64,000 nt of DNA, from assembly GCA_035048485.1 (NCBI GenBank), contig CM068580.1, forward strand, positions 42,273,585-42,337,584, written 5' to 3'. The DNA is from Pteria penguin. Taxonomy: Eukaryota; Mollusca; Bivalvia; Pterioida; Pteriidae. Made by a program: the position numbers and the translations under genes. The first letter of the stretch is position 1. Every line of letters starts with the position of its first letter. A model generated the notes under the pieces. The model had not been told where the DNA came from and ran no database searches. It worked only from the letters and a program-made list of their open reading frames with translations. Shown piece after piece: positions 1 through 11,805 of this stretch.

Positions 1-763
1 ATACAGACCATACCATTTAGGCTAGGATTTTCAAACTTAGTACACTTATTCCTTATGGCATGAGAAGGAACCCTTTTGATAATCAATATCAAGGTCAAAG
101 GTCAAGGTCATTTTGGGAGCAAAAATAGCAAATTTTTGAGAATGCAACTTATAAACAAGATACATGTACATGTATAGACCAAACAATTTATGCTAGAACA
201 TTTAAACTTTGCACACTTTCTTTTTATGACTAGAGGATGAATCCTATTGATTTTCAAGGTCATATCTGCAATGTCGAGGTCACAGTGTTAATGTCAGTTA
301 GATTCTTGTCCAGGTCATAACTTTTTACGCTGTGCATGGATTTGAATAAAATTTCACAGAATTGTTGCCCAGGACTCAAGGATGTGTCATGACCTTGACT
401 CAAAGGTCACATCTGCAAGGTCAAGGTTACATTGCATATGATGGGTAAGTCTTTGTCCGGGCTGTAACTCTTTACAGTTTACTTCTAAGATGAATTTAAA
501 TAATATTTCATAGAATTTTTTCCCAGGATCCAAGGGTGTGTCTTGATCTTGAACCAAGATTATATTTGTCAAGGTCACACTGCAGATGATGGGTAAATCT
601 TTGTCAGGTCCATAACTTTTACCCATTGCATGGATTTGAATAATATTTCACAGAATTGTTGACAAAGGTGTTTCCATACTTTCAAATTTTATCCCTTCAA
701 AGTTCAAACTAACTTTTACTAAGCAACTGGCATATTATGACATGCTAGGCATTGCTCTTGTTG
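1..763 (+). repeat. Interspersed GACCTTGACC-type element, left-truncated by window edge
   Basis: Non-coding repeat that begins before the window. It contains degenerate internal units of roughly 120-150 bp built on phrases such as 'catggatttgaataa', 'cacagaattgttgcccagga' and 'aaggtcaaggtca'. It ends with 'ctaggcattgctcttgttg' near 745-763. A second copy with the same order and the same end lies at about 11045-11805, which shows that this is a dispersed element and not local noise. The open frames inside it are not coding. Confidence 0.75.
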
Positions 764-2012
764 TAAGATAAAAAAAGAGGGATATGCTATTGGTATGTAA
801 TAATGAGCTTTAATGGATTTTTTCTTCGAACAGATAGAAAGATATCGATGAAATTTAATAAGTATGTAGTTCTTAAGTTTCCCTAGAAATGTTGCTGATT
901 TTGACCAGATCCATCAGGGAGTGGGTTTGGCAACATTGGCATCAGAGGGTACCTTTGACAGGCTTTCCTTCAGAGGGGCTGCATAGGATAATAAAACTGA
1001 AAACATCAGAGTGATCTAGATTGGTATCTTAAAAAATTTTACGGCTTTTGATTCAGTTATGATATCCAGTTGTGACACTTTCTTTACAATTTTCTGAACT
1101 ACGTTGCTTTTGCACATTTTCAAGTGTTTTCTTTGATTTCCATAATGTACATGTGTTTTAGAATGATTTGATATCATATTTGTTCAGTTTTGTAATGAAA
1201 TTTATGAAAAGGATACTTTTGTTAGAGTACATTTTGATATTTTCTCAGTTTCTCATGTGCTCAAGGTGCTCAAGTGAGAGATATAGGCCTTAAGCATGTC
1301 TTTTTATTGGTCTTCTAAGTATTTCATAGGAAAAAAACTCTTTTGCAGTTAATCTGACGTTAGGTCTTTTTTTCATGGCATGATTGTACTATGTGACCTT
1401 GTGGACATCCCTTTCTGCTCTATGCATGTATCTCCAAAGGACCATCCTCCCAGCCTCACTACTCGTACATACAATTTACTATGCTACATTAACCTATTTT
1501 GCAGAGCCAACAATTACAGATACAGTCCTTCTGGTACTGGGAATAGGCTTATGGAAGCATTTGCCTTAGCACAATGCCAGTGCACAATCCTTGTAGAGCT
1601 TCAAAGCATAGCTAATTAAAACTAGGCCACCAGCTTTTGTTTCCTTTATCATTTCACTATTTTAATCTGCATTTCTGCTCACAACTTGAAGTTCCTTGTA
1701 AATATTTTTATGGTGACAGTTCTCCTGACTTCACCAGGAAGAAGATCAGGAAAAATTAATTCCAAAACATTCCTTACATTACTAGTTTACCTGTACTATC
1801 TTATTTTCAAAAGTATTTCTGCTGTTTTGGCTGGATCTGTCCAATGGTTGGACCATGAGGTGATAAAGTAGGTCCAGAGATGGGTTACTTGGAATGCAAA
1901 ACTAAATGTACTATAGTGTTTTAGAATGACATGGTGTTGTTTTTGGATGAATTCTGAATTTAACTTTCTTAAAAAAAGATACTCTCATAAGAGAACATTC
2001 TGATACTTTTTA
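764..2012. other. Intergenic, no gene seen
   Basis: AT-rich sequence without a supported gene. A short fragment near 1246-1300 ('gctcaagtgagagatatagg') resembles the end of the AGCTCACCTGAGC repeat family found complete at 9187-10291. I could not find the missing first coding exon of STUB1 here. Confidence 0.5.
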
Positions 2013-2752
2013 GTTCGCCGGGACAAAATGTCAAGAGAGCTATTGTCATATCCCGTGTGTCTGCGTCTGACACCTTGTGCACAGAAAGCTTTAACCTGGG
2101 CTTTATCTTTTGAACTGTTAGTTTACACATAGATCCCTTATGTCACTAGCTTTCATTTGATACGATACCTTTTGACCTTGACCTTGAACTTTGACCTACT
2201 TTTAAAAAAACTTTAACTTGGGCTATATCTTTTGAACCCAGAGGGATAAGGCTTTGATACTTAAAACATAAATTCTTCTTGACAAAAGCTTTCATTTGAT
2301 ACCAAGACTTTTGACTTCGTGTCCTTGACCTTGGACTTTGACTTACTTTTCAAAAAACGTTAACCTGGGCTTTATCTTTAAAATCTATAGTTGTAGGGCT
2401 TTGATACCTCACACATAGATCCCTCATGTCAAGAGCTTTCATTTGATACTATACATTTTGACCTTGTGACTTTGACCTTGGACTTTGACCTACTTTTCAA
2501 AGACTTAACCTGGACTTTTTCTTTTCAAATATTTAAGAATATGATTTCACATGTAGGTTCATTGTGACCAGAGCTTTCATTTGATTAACTTTTGACATTT
2601 ACCTAATACCTTGGACTTGACCTTGAATTAAGAAAACATTGAAAATACATGCTTCCCCTCTCACAATACCCTGCTGAGCAATGCCGTCATCAACAAATCT
2701 TGTTAAGTTTCTCATGTGCTCAGGTGAGTGATATATGCCCATTTGAGTCCCT
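2013..2752 (+). repeat. Repeat element with internal CTTTGACCTT units
   Basis: It starts with 'tttagttcgccgggacaaaa' and ends with 'gctcaggtgagtgatatatg', similar to the two ends of the element at 9187-10291. The interior is about four degenerate units containing 'gagctttcatttgatac', 'gaccttgaccttg' and 'aacctgggctttatctttt'. It is probably a non-autonomous element with internal tandem repeats. Confidence 0.6.
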
Positions 2753-2878
2753 TGATACTAGTATATCATGGCATGAGGATTCCCATATACAAAAATGTCC
2801 AAAGTACATTTAAGATTATATTGATATCTACCAAGATTAAGTCAAGGTCTTTGGCAAAGGAGCTCTGGATCTGACGTG

Positions 2879-2968
2879 GAGCTCCGGTAGCTTAGTGGGT
2901 TAGACGGTCAGATGCATGACAGCTAGGTGATTTGGTACCATAGATCGTGGGTTCGAGTCCCCGTCGGG
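2879..2968 (+). repeat. tRNA-like SINE head
   Basis: It has an A-box-like 'tagcttagtgggttagacgg' and a B-box 'gggttcgagtcc', as in RNA polymerase III tRNA-derived promoters. The ends do not form a good 7-bp acceptor stem, so I read it as a tRNA-derived repeat head and not as a functional tRNA. Confidence 0.55.
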
Positions 2969-3030
2969 GGAACAAATATAAGTGAAATATAGGGTGCCTT
3001 GTTAGCTGTAGTGTCTTTGTTCTTTTTTAA

Positions 3031-3301
3031 GCCGGCATGGCCTAGTGGTATCACGCTGGACTCCTGATCGGGAGGCCGGGGTTCGATTCCTGCTCTGGTC
3101 ATGCCGGTGTCCAGTCTTTCGGATGAGACAGTAAAAACCGAGGCCCTGTGTCGTGGTATGCATGGCACGTTAAAGATTCCTCACTGCTTCAGGTGGGTCG
3201 GTTGCAAAGGTAAAAATTTGTATGCCCTGCATCAGGCAGATGCCATCACCATATACGTGAAATATTCCTGGTGTGACATTAAACAAAAATCAATTAATCA
3301 A
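3031..3301 (+). mobile_element. SINE family A, copy 1
   Basis: tRNA-derived head starting 'gccggcatggcctagtgg' with B-box 'gggttcgattcc'. It is followed by a body with 'gagacagtaaaaaccgagg', 'ggcacgttaaagat' and 'gcatcaggcagatgcc', and a tail of (atcaa)n type. The same body occurs at 21524, 32329 (-), 54752 and 57075 (-). Open frames crossing it on both strands are by-products of the SINE sequence. Confidence 0.85.
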
Positions 3302-4061
3302 ACTGGATCTGACACTGACTACAACAGGTGTTGAAAATACTGGTAAAATTTGATTGTCATTCACCTTCTATTTGTGCCAGAAACAACAAATGTGGGAGTT
3401 TTGAAGCCCTCTTACACACAAACTGTAATAAATTAAAGTAGGGGAGGTTGCTAATTTTTAAGCTAGAGAAAGAGAGTGCATTGAATTAGGTATCAAATTC
3501 ACCCGATACAGATTTGTTTTGGGGAGAATTCTTAATACATGTAATAATGTGGTTGTGTTGTTCGGCTCATACTATGAATGTAGGTGGTAGGTTTGAATTT
3601 CACTCTGAATATAATGACATCAGATAAACATTAGGTTGTGGCAACTTATGATGTTGATGCTTGATATTACATTAGCCATAGTAGTTTATAGGACATTTCA
3701 GACAGGTGACTTGTCTGCATTTGATGAAAACTCTCTTATTTTCTGCATATCATGGTGAGGTATCTTATGGTGATTGCTACTTGATCTATCATATCTCACT
3801 GTGGCAAATTAACTGTACAAATGAAAAAGGTAAATTGAATTAACTGTCATTTCATCACTTTTATACCACTTCTTTTTCTCGTCTTAAATGCTTTAAAAAC
3901 ATGGGCAGAAAATTCAGATATTGAAACGGCCTACAATTATGGTATTACCTTAATACATCACTGTTTGATTTGTTGATATTCTTGTACAGTTGTATTATTC
4001 ATTTTAGAGGTATATTAGGTTTAAATACAGAATAAGGTAATACTTGGTTTTTCTTTTTCAG
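3302..4061. other. Intron or upstream sequence of STUB1, nothing recognised
   Basis: AT-rich sequence ending in a polypyrimidine tract and AG acceptor at 4060-4061. No exon, repeat or RNA gene was recognised. If the first STUB1 exon lies outside the window, this is part of intron 1. Confidence 0.5.
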
Positions 4062-7000
4062 ATTAAAAGCCCAAACACTCCTATTTATTTTACCAATCGT
4101 GCACTATGTTACTTAAAATTGAAAAACTGGGATCAAGCCCAGCAGGATTGTCGAAGGGCTTTGGACATGGACAGATCTCTTGTAAAGGGTCATTTCTTCA
4201 TGGGACAGGCGTTGGTGGAACTTGGACTCTTTGATGAAGCAGTTGCAAGTTTAAAAAGAGGTCAGGAATAGATTGCTTTTGTTTGTCAATTTCAATCACA
4301 GCCCACATCATATCTATAATAGAATTCTGTATTTACTTATCTAACTGTATAGGAAGAGAGTAATAAAACATTTTGAAATTTATCTTATTTCAAATTCAAA
4401 TTATGATTCAGTGAATATTAGATATGCCCTTTTATCTTAGCTAATGATTTGGCGAAGGATCAGAAGATGAATTTTGGTGATGAGATAACAGGTGTCTTAC
4501 GATATGCTAAAAAGAAACGATGGACAGCTATAGAGGAAAAAAGAATAAAAGAAGAAATACAACTACAGTCTTACCTTAATCGACTAATAATGGAGGATAA
4601 AGAAAGGTCTCATTTTTTATTTTGCTCTTTGAACCTCTATATAATATTCTTAAGAGTAGAAAAGGATTATGAAGTTAAAAGAATAAAACTATTATAAAAG
4701 TTATGTACATGGTTGCGACCATCCTGTATGTTTAATAGAATGCCATGATAATCAACACTTCTATAAAGAATAATATAATTGGTATCTTATTTTCAGAAAT
4801 TTAGAAAAAGCCAAAGAAGGAGATTGTAAAGATATACTTGATGAAATCGAGGAGGAACATGTGAGATTCTGGGGGATTTTTTGTTTTGTTTTTGGTCAAC
4901 AAAAGGGGGAAAATACAACAAGTTATTTCCTGTATTGTGCTTAATATTAAAAAAAAAAGTGGTTCATATACCAACTTAGACATAACATTCATACATGTTA
5001 TAGTGTCTTGAGGAAGTCATTTGTATTATTTTCTTAATGTATTTTATACTCCCTCTTAAGATTGTAGACATGTAAGCTTTTGAAAAACACAACCAAGAAT
5101 ATTATTCATTAATAACTGTTTACCTCTAATTTAATCACATCTCAATGAAAATCCGTTCATAACACACAAAAAGACTATGTCATAAATGCAAATATAATTC
5201 TCAAGTAATTCAAGTAATTGTCAAGGTTATAATTATTTAGAACTGAATGTGCATATAATGAACAAGTGCATGATAATTTCTAGGAAAGTTGCCACAGGAG
5301 CTTCATCTTTGAAAAATTTGATTATGGTGATAATTAATTATTAAAGTCATAGTTGACTAGTGAACTTGATTGTTCTTTTCAAAGTTACCTAAATGTCAAG
5401 TTGTCGAACTAAAAGTAAAAATAAAAAGATTAGGGGTATCACCATGTTGTCATTTAAACAGTTTGTTTAAATTTTGCCTCATTTCATATACATATAATCT
5501 TTTATTCATACTGACAGCTATGATGTTGAGGGGTATATTTCTGAAATATATTGATCATGTAACATTAACTTTAAGCAGCAGTTATATTTCTAAATATTAG
5601 GCAACACCCATAGAATTATTCAAGTAAAAAAAAAATAGAAAATTACCGATGCAGTCTACAAATAGAAAAAAGACTTTATAAGCATATGAGGAGTATATTA
5701 TTTAAAAAAGAATCTGAAATACAGAAGGAAGACTTTCATTTTAACAGTCTACAGGTTTAAATCCCTGATCCCTGAGGCATACAAGCTTCATTTAACTTTC
5801 AGATAGTAAGTTTTTAAATCGTATTTTAACAGGATAATAAAGTGAAACAGTTAAATGAAATATTTGCTCAAGTTGATGAGAGAAGAAAGGTATGTAGATA
5901 TAAAGCATGTTGATATATTCTAACGGCAGTGATATGTAATCTTGGGAATATGAATATTGACTTATAATAGATTGAACTTGTTTCATGCTGTTGTACATGT
6001 ATGTATGGTTATTATACAACATCTAGTCCAACTTCAGACTCAGGTGTAATTTGCTGGGTAGCATGCTTAGTCTAGGGCCAAAATGTCCTGTGTTCAAGAC
6101 TGACTGGGGACTCAACAGTGTCCTGTGTTCAAGACTGACTGGGGACTCCACAGTTTCCTATGTTCGAGACTTACAGGGGACTCAGTAAAGTCCTGTGTTC
6201 AAGACTGACTGGGGATTCAAGTGTCATGTGTTCAGGACTGACTGGGGACTCAACATTGTCTTGTGTTCAAGACTGCCTGGGGACTAAAGAGTGTCCTGTG
6301 TTCAAAACTTTCTGGAGATTCAACAATTTCCTGTTTTCAAGACTGACTGGGGATTCAAGTGTCCTGTGTTCAAGGCTGACTGGGGACTCAACAGTGTCCC
6401 GTGTTCAAGACTGATTGGGGACTTAACAGTGTCCTGTGTTCAAGATTGATTTGTTACTCAACAGTGCCCTGTGTTCCAGACTGACAGGGGACTCAACTGT
6501 GACCTGTATCCAAGACTGACAGGGGATTCAACAGTGTCCTGTATCCAAGACTGACTGGGGACTCAAGAGTGTCCTATGTTCAAGTCTGACTGGGGATTAC
6601 TAGGGACTTAACAGTGTCATATGTTTAAAACTGACTGGGGATTACTGAGGACTTAACAGTGTCCTGTGTTCAAGACTGACTGCAGACTCAACAGTGTCTT
6701 GTATTTCAGATGAGACAGTAAAAATCAGTGCCCCATGTCGAGGTACATGTAGACATGTAAAAGATCCCCTACTGTTTTTGGTGGTATTGTTGAATAGGTC
6801 AAATGCTTCTGTGGAATGCTTAAGGCAGGAGCTGTCAGTATATTAGTGAAAATCTTGGATGTGGCATGAAACAAAAAAAAAACCATCCAGCTAAGCAAAA
6901 GGATTTATTATACCTTTAAGTAATATATTTCTGGACAAATTAAAGATGATAATACGCCTGTCAGCCCTTTGAACTATCAGCCCCGTCATGATCATTAAAA

Positions 7001-8637
7001 CCTTTTACCAAAGCGACTGACGCTGAGGTGTCTAAGTAAGATTGACAGACAAAAACAACGGTATATAGTTATGGATATAGAAGTATTTTTGCCAAGTTGA
7101 GAGAAAGACAAAAATTCAAATGGAAACACACATGTAGTTTGTGTATACAATTGCATAAATATACTATATAATTTTAGTCACTTTCTTCAGATTTACTGAT
7201 TTTATTCAAATTTATGAAAGCTTGTAATTCATCTTTGACATGAATATGTATAACTGACAGTATTTCATTCTTGTTTTAGCTGAGAGATATTCCTGATTAT
7301 CTATGTGGAAAGATAAGCTTCGAGTTAATGAGAGATCCTGTCATAACTCCTAGTGGTATAACATATGACAAAAAAGACATCGTGGAACATCTACAGGTAT
7401 GTGTATATCACAAGGATGCTGTGTAACATACATAGATAAGTACATATGAACAGACATTGTAGAAGATGTACAAGTATTCACATATAACAAGAAGGAAATA
7501 CTATAACATGTATGTGTATGGTACAGTGTACATTGATAAGAGAAATATAAAAGAGGATCTACAAATATGCACATGTCATGAAAAGACACTTAAGGGCATC
7601 TGCAGATTTGTACATGTAAGAAGATAGACATTATAGAAAGTGTAGAATATCCACAGATATGGACATACAAGAGAGGCATAGTAGAGTATCTACAGGTATG
7701 GACATACAAGAAAGGTGTTGTAGAACATCTACAGGTGTGGACATCTAAGATAGACATTGTAGAACATCTACAGGTGTGGACATCTAAGATAGACATTGTA
7801 GAACATCTACATGTGTGGACATCTAAGATAGACATTGTAGAACATCTACAGGTGTGGACATCTAAGATAGACATTGTAGAACATCTACATGTGTGGACAT
7901 ATAAGAAAGGCATTGTAGATCATTTACAGAGAGATTATAGAATGTGAAAAATATCTACAGGCATGGACATAAAGGAAAGACATTGTAGAACATCTACATG
8001 TATTTACGTATGACAAACCTTGTAGAATATCTACGAATGTATACATATGATAAGGACATAGTAGAACAAGTAGAGTTCAGAACATACAGCAAAAAGGGCA
8101 TTGGACGTGTAGAAAAGTGCCGTACATATGATATGAAAGAACAAAAACATGACATGTAAGTTGTAGAACATCTACATGTACCATTGGTACATGTATTGTA
8201 CACAGTATAAAGAACATTGACTATTTCAAATAGAACATGTTCCAATTACTGTTTTACAAAACAGACTAAGAACATAGACATTATACACATTTAGGACATC
8301 TTACACATTAAACTATTATTGCTAAAACCAAATTTGCTTCAACATCTGTCAAACAGTTCAGTGATGTTGTCAAAGGAGTCTTTGGAAAAACAAATTATTT
8401 CTGCACTCTAATAGTTTACTGAGTATAAAGGATTCATTTGGAGTTAAAGTTTAAAAACATTTCAATATCAGTTGATATTTAATTATTATTTATTTTTTTT
8501 TTTTTTTACAGCGTGTTGGACATTTTGACCCTGTTACTCGGACAGATCTCACGCAGGAACAATTAATTCCGAATCTTTCTATGAAAGAAGTGGTAGACTC
8601 TTATCTAGAAGAAAACCCATGGGCGGAAGATTTCTGA
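4062..8637 (+). CDS. STUB1: STUB1/CHIP, co-chaperone E3 ubiquitin ligase (5'-partial)
   Basis: Binds Hsp70/Hsp90 C-termini through TPRs and ubiquitinates their clients through a U-box, in cytosol and nucleus. Exons: 4062-4260, 4441-4606, 4797-4860, 5833-5889, 7280-7396, 8512-8637; all phases join, giving 242 codons plus TGA. Exon 1 here carries TPR motifs, including the asparagine of '[11 protein letters not shown]' and the lysine of '[10 protein letters not shown]', which correspond to the carboxylate clamp of the family. 'NFGDEITG' and a charged helical hairpin follow. The last two exons are the U-box ('[20 protein letters not shown]', then '[10 protein letters not shown]') and it ends in ...EENPWAEDF. 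Human CHIP has 303 residues, so about 55-60 N-terminal residues (first TPR) are missing; I found no matching exon upstream and infer that it lies outside the window. The donor at 4261 (GTCAGG) is weak. Assignment is by family recognition; no search was run. Confidence 0.95.
6040..6890 (+). repeat. 35-bp minisatellite inside a SINE-like copy (STUB1 intron)
   Basis: From about 6085 to 6700 the phrase 'gtcctgtgttcaagactgac' recurs every 35 bp for roughly 17 units, some degenerate or with a few extra bases. Right after the last unit the sequence becomes SINE family A body ('gatgagacagtaaaaatcag' near 6710, then 'gcatgaaac' near 6866). Left of the array are degenerate tRNA-head-like bases (6055-6085). 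The array therefore sits between head and body of a decayed SINE A copy. Confidence 0.75.
7397..8200 (+). repeat. 39-bp minisatellite derived from the U-box exon end (STUB1 intron)
   Basis: Seven regular 39-bp units run from 7657 to 7929, ending at 7695, 7734, 7773, 7812, 7851, 7890 and 7929. Degenerate units fill most of 7397-7656 and 7960-8200. The unit contains 'gaacatctacaggtgtgg', which closely matches the exon end and donor at 7385-7402 ('gaacatctacaggtatgt'). The upstream part 'gacattgta' matches the exon's 'gacatcgtg'. Because 39 is a multiple of three the array is open on both strands, which makes spurious ORFs. Confidence 0.9.
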
Positions 8638-8985
8638 ATGGAGTGTACTTGATGAGAGTTAACTGTTCACTTGTTATTTCCTGATGTGTCTTTCTTAATA
8701 TTAATGACAACAAAGAACACTTTATCTGTGTATTAATGTAAGGACTGGTACACAGTATCTTCTAGATACTGATTTTCACCTATGTACCACCCAAATTATG
8801 TTAATATGCATTCTTACACTTCCAAAAGGAAGTACACTGGTTATTATAAAAACAGAAACACTTGGTATCACAAATTTTACGCCACTTTGCCTTTATCAAT
8901 TGATCAAAAGGATATAGATAGAGAGCTGTGTAAAATCCATTACTGTGTTATGTATGTTCAGAATAAAATTGTTTTGATCACATGA
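8638..8985 (+). other. STUB1 3' UTR with candidate poly(A) signal at 8962-8967
   Basis: AATAAA at 8962-8967 lies 325 bp after the STUB1 stop codon and is the first canonical signal seen. I infer that the transcript ends shortly after it. Confidence 0.55.
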
Positions 8986-9186
8986 CAAAAGTGAAGAGGC
9001 CGAAAATTTGTGATATTGAGTGGTTCTGTTTTTATTATGTTATTCAGTCATATTTATGTCATATTTCCAGGGGGGGTTTGGTTCACAATTCTTATGGTGA
9101 TTCCTATATGTACCCAAGTGTTCACATTTTAAACTGTTTTAATTATTACAGACAACTGTAGCATAACACTTGCAGTTCAACATTGG

Positions 9187-9222
<36 letters not shown>

Positions 9223-10291
9223 ATTGTGATCAATCACCGTCCATCGTCTGTCCGTTGTTAGCTTTTCTACATTTTCGACTTCTTCTCCAGAACTGCTGCA
9301 CAGAATTTCACCAAACTACATGGGAAGTAAGTGCTCAAGGTCCTCTACCAAGTTTGTGTTTTTTGTGCCGATCCGTAATCCAAGATGGCTGCCATTGGCT
9401 CTGATTGGTTGACGCATTTTCAACTTCTTCTCCAGAATCGCTACACAGAATTTCACCAAACCTCATAGGAAGTAACTACTCAAGGTCCTCTACAAAGTTT
9501 GTGTTTTTCTTGCCGATCCGTAATCCAAAATGGCCGCCATTGGCTCTAATTGGTTGACACATTTTGGACTTCTTCTCCAGAACGGCTGCACAGAATTTCA
9601 CCAAACCTCATAGGAAGTAAGTACTCAAGTTCCTCTACCAAGTTGGTGTTTTTCGCGCAAATTGAATCCAAGATGGCCGCCATTGGCTCTGATTGGTTGA
9701 CACATTTTGGACTTCTTCTCCAGAACTGCTGCACAGAATTTCACCAAACCTCATAGGAAGTAACTACTTGAGGTCCTCTACAAAGTCTGTTTTTCTTGCC
9801 GATCCGTAATCCAAGATGGCCGCCATTGGCTCTGATTGTTTGACACATTTTCGACTTCTTCAGAACCGCTGCACAGAGTTTCACCAAACCTCATAGGAAG
9901 TAACTACTTGAGGTCCTCTACAAAGTTTGTGTTTTTCTTGCCGATCCGTAATCCAAGATGGTCGCCATTGGCTCTGATTGGTTGACACATTTTGGACTTC
10001 TTCTCCAGAACAGCTGCACAGAATTCCACCAAACCTCATAGGAAGTAAGTACTCCAGGTCCTCTACAAAGTTTGTGTTTTTCGTGCCGATCTGTAATCCA
10101 AGATGGCCACCATTGGCTCTGATTGGTTGACACATTTTGAACACTTCAAAATGACTGCACAAAATATCACCAAACCTTATAGAAAGTTTTGTAGAAAAAA
10201 AGCAAAATTTTCTACTGAAACGAGCTGTCATTTTATTGTAAATAAGCAATTTGTGCTCAGGTGAGCGATATAGGCCCATTTGGGCCTCTTG
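9187..10291. repeat. AGCTCACCTGAGC element with six internal ~145-bp tandem units
   Basis: Starts 'tttagctcacctgagccg' and ends with 'gctcaggtgagcgatatagg' and 'cccatttgggcctcttg'; GCTCACCTGAGC at one end is inverted at the other. The interior holds about six units of roughly 145 bp with 'gtaatccaagatggccgcc', 'ggctctgattggttgacaca' and 'cagaatttcaccaaacctc'. I read it as a non-autonomous element; the partial copies near 1246 and 2013-2752 share its ends. Confidence 0.8.
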
Positions 10292-10489
10292 TTTTCTTGT
10301 ACATTTATACATCTGACAGTGTTAAAGATATTTTTCACTCATTTACTTCCTTTGTTTTATCCATTACACTTGATGCCAACATTTAATATGTCACTTTGAA
10401 ACAGAACCTGATATAACTGGAGTATACTGGATTTATGTATTTTCTTGCCAGATTTTCCAGTTTGTGATCTGCTATTCATTGTGAACACT

Positions 10490-10690
10490 CAACCAGGATG
10501 CTACATAATTTTGAGAGGTTTTGTTACTCCACACAGTTCAAATTAACTTTAACCATGCCCATTACACAGTTTCATTGTGACGTCACAATTAAAATCATGT
10601 TTGACGGGCCATTTATTTATGACGCCATAATGAATCAGAGTGCCAAAAGATGCGATGTCGTGCATTTGATGATCAATAAACTGTAACTGT
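10490..10690 (+). repeat. Interspersed repeat with TGACGTCA core, copy 1
   Basis: The stretch from about 10545 to 10680 contains 'aaccatgcccattacac', 'cattgtgacgtcacaatt' and 'gacgggccatttatttatga'. It is matched in reverse complement at about 49800-49960. An open frame of 62 codons here is not conserved in the second copy and is not called a gene. Confidence 0.7.
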
Positions 10691-11044
10691 CAGATTAATT
10701 TGCACACTCGTAATAAAAACCACACTTGCTCATTTGATACGACGGTTATTACATTCTTTCTTCCATTTTAAACCCATGTGATAGTATAATGGTCAGAGCA
10801 CTTTTTTTTTTAATATGTATAAGATAATCACTGCCTGTAAAGTAATTAGTACAAGTAGCAGGATTGGTAAAACAAAAGGAAAAAGCAGTGAATATGTAGA
10901 GGCCTGTGTGATTTGATAACCTTTATCAGGATGAAACTGTATTTCATCTATTTTTTTATTTTTTTGTGTGTGTGTTTAGGTGTGTGACATTGACATAGAA
11001 ATTCATGAAGCTTTTTAAGTGGATGTGGCAGATTAAATTTTTGA

Positions 11045-11805
11045 GTTTTTATGTGCCCGTCATAGATGGCTGTACATGTATTATGGTATGGCGTTGTGGG
11101 TCTGTCCGTACCTTGTTAAAACACTATACAGACCATATTGTTTAATCTAGGACTTTCAAAATTTATACACTAATTTCTTATGGCATGAAGAGGAGCCCTA
11201 TTGATTTTCAATGTCAAGGTCAAAGTTCAAAGTCATTTTTGGGGCAAAAATAGCAAACTTTTGCGAATGCAACTTGTAAACAAGGTACAGATCAAACAGT
11301 TCATGCTAGAACTTTTGAACTTTGCACACTTATTTCTTATGACTGAAGGATGAATCCTATTGATTTTCAAGGTCATATATGCATGGTCAAGGTCACAGTG
11401 TTTATGTCAATTAGATTCTTGTCCCGGCCATAACTTTTTGCACATTGGATGGATTTGAATATTTGACAAAATTGTTGCCCAGGACCCAAGGATGTGTCAT
11501 GACCTCAACTCATAGGTCATATCTGCAAAGTCACGGTCACCATGCATATGATGGGTATTTTATTGCCCCGGCCATAACTTTTTACCCCTTACATGGATTT
11601 GAATAATATTTCACAGAATTGTTGCCCAGGACCCAAGTGTGTCTTGACATTGAACCAAGGTTATATCTGTAAGGTCAAGGTCGCATTGCATATGATGGGT
11701 AATCTTTGTAGGAGCCATAACTAAATGTTTCCATACTTTCAAATTTCATCCCTTCAAACTAAGCGACAGGCGTATTATGCCACACTAGGCATTGCTCTTG
11801 TTGAT
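11045..11805 (+). repeat. GACCTTGACC-type element, full copy
   Basis: Same family as 1-763, here with the left end visible ('gtgcccgtcatagatggc' at 11052). It ends with 'ctaggcattgctcttgttg' at about 11787-11805. The internal units match those of the first copy in order. Confidence 0.75.

Noticed and set aside
3031..3105. Functional tRNA gene
   Set aside because: A and B boxes and a stem are present, but the sequence continues into a SINE body and similar heads recur five times with different anticodon regions.
6085..6700. CRISPR-like array (35-bp periodicity)
   Set aside because: Units abut directly with no unique spacers and the host is a eukaryote; it is a minisatellite.
7590..7947. Overlapping 107- and 70-codon open frames on both strands
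   Set aside because: They are produced by the 39-bp minisatellite, which has no stop in several frames; they lie within a STUB1 intron.
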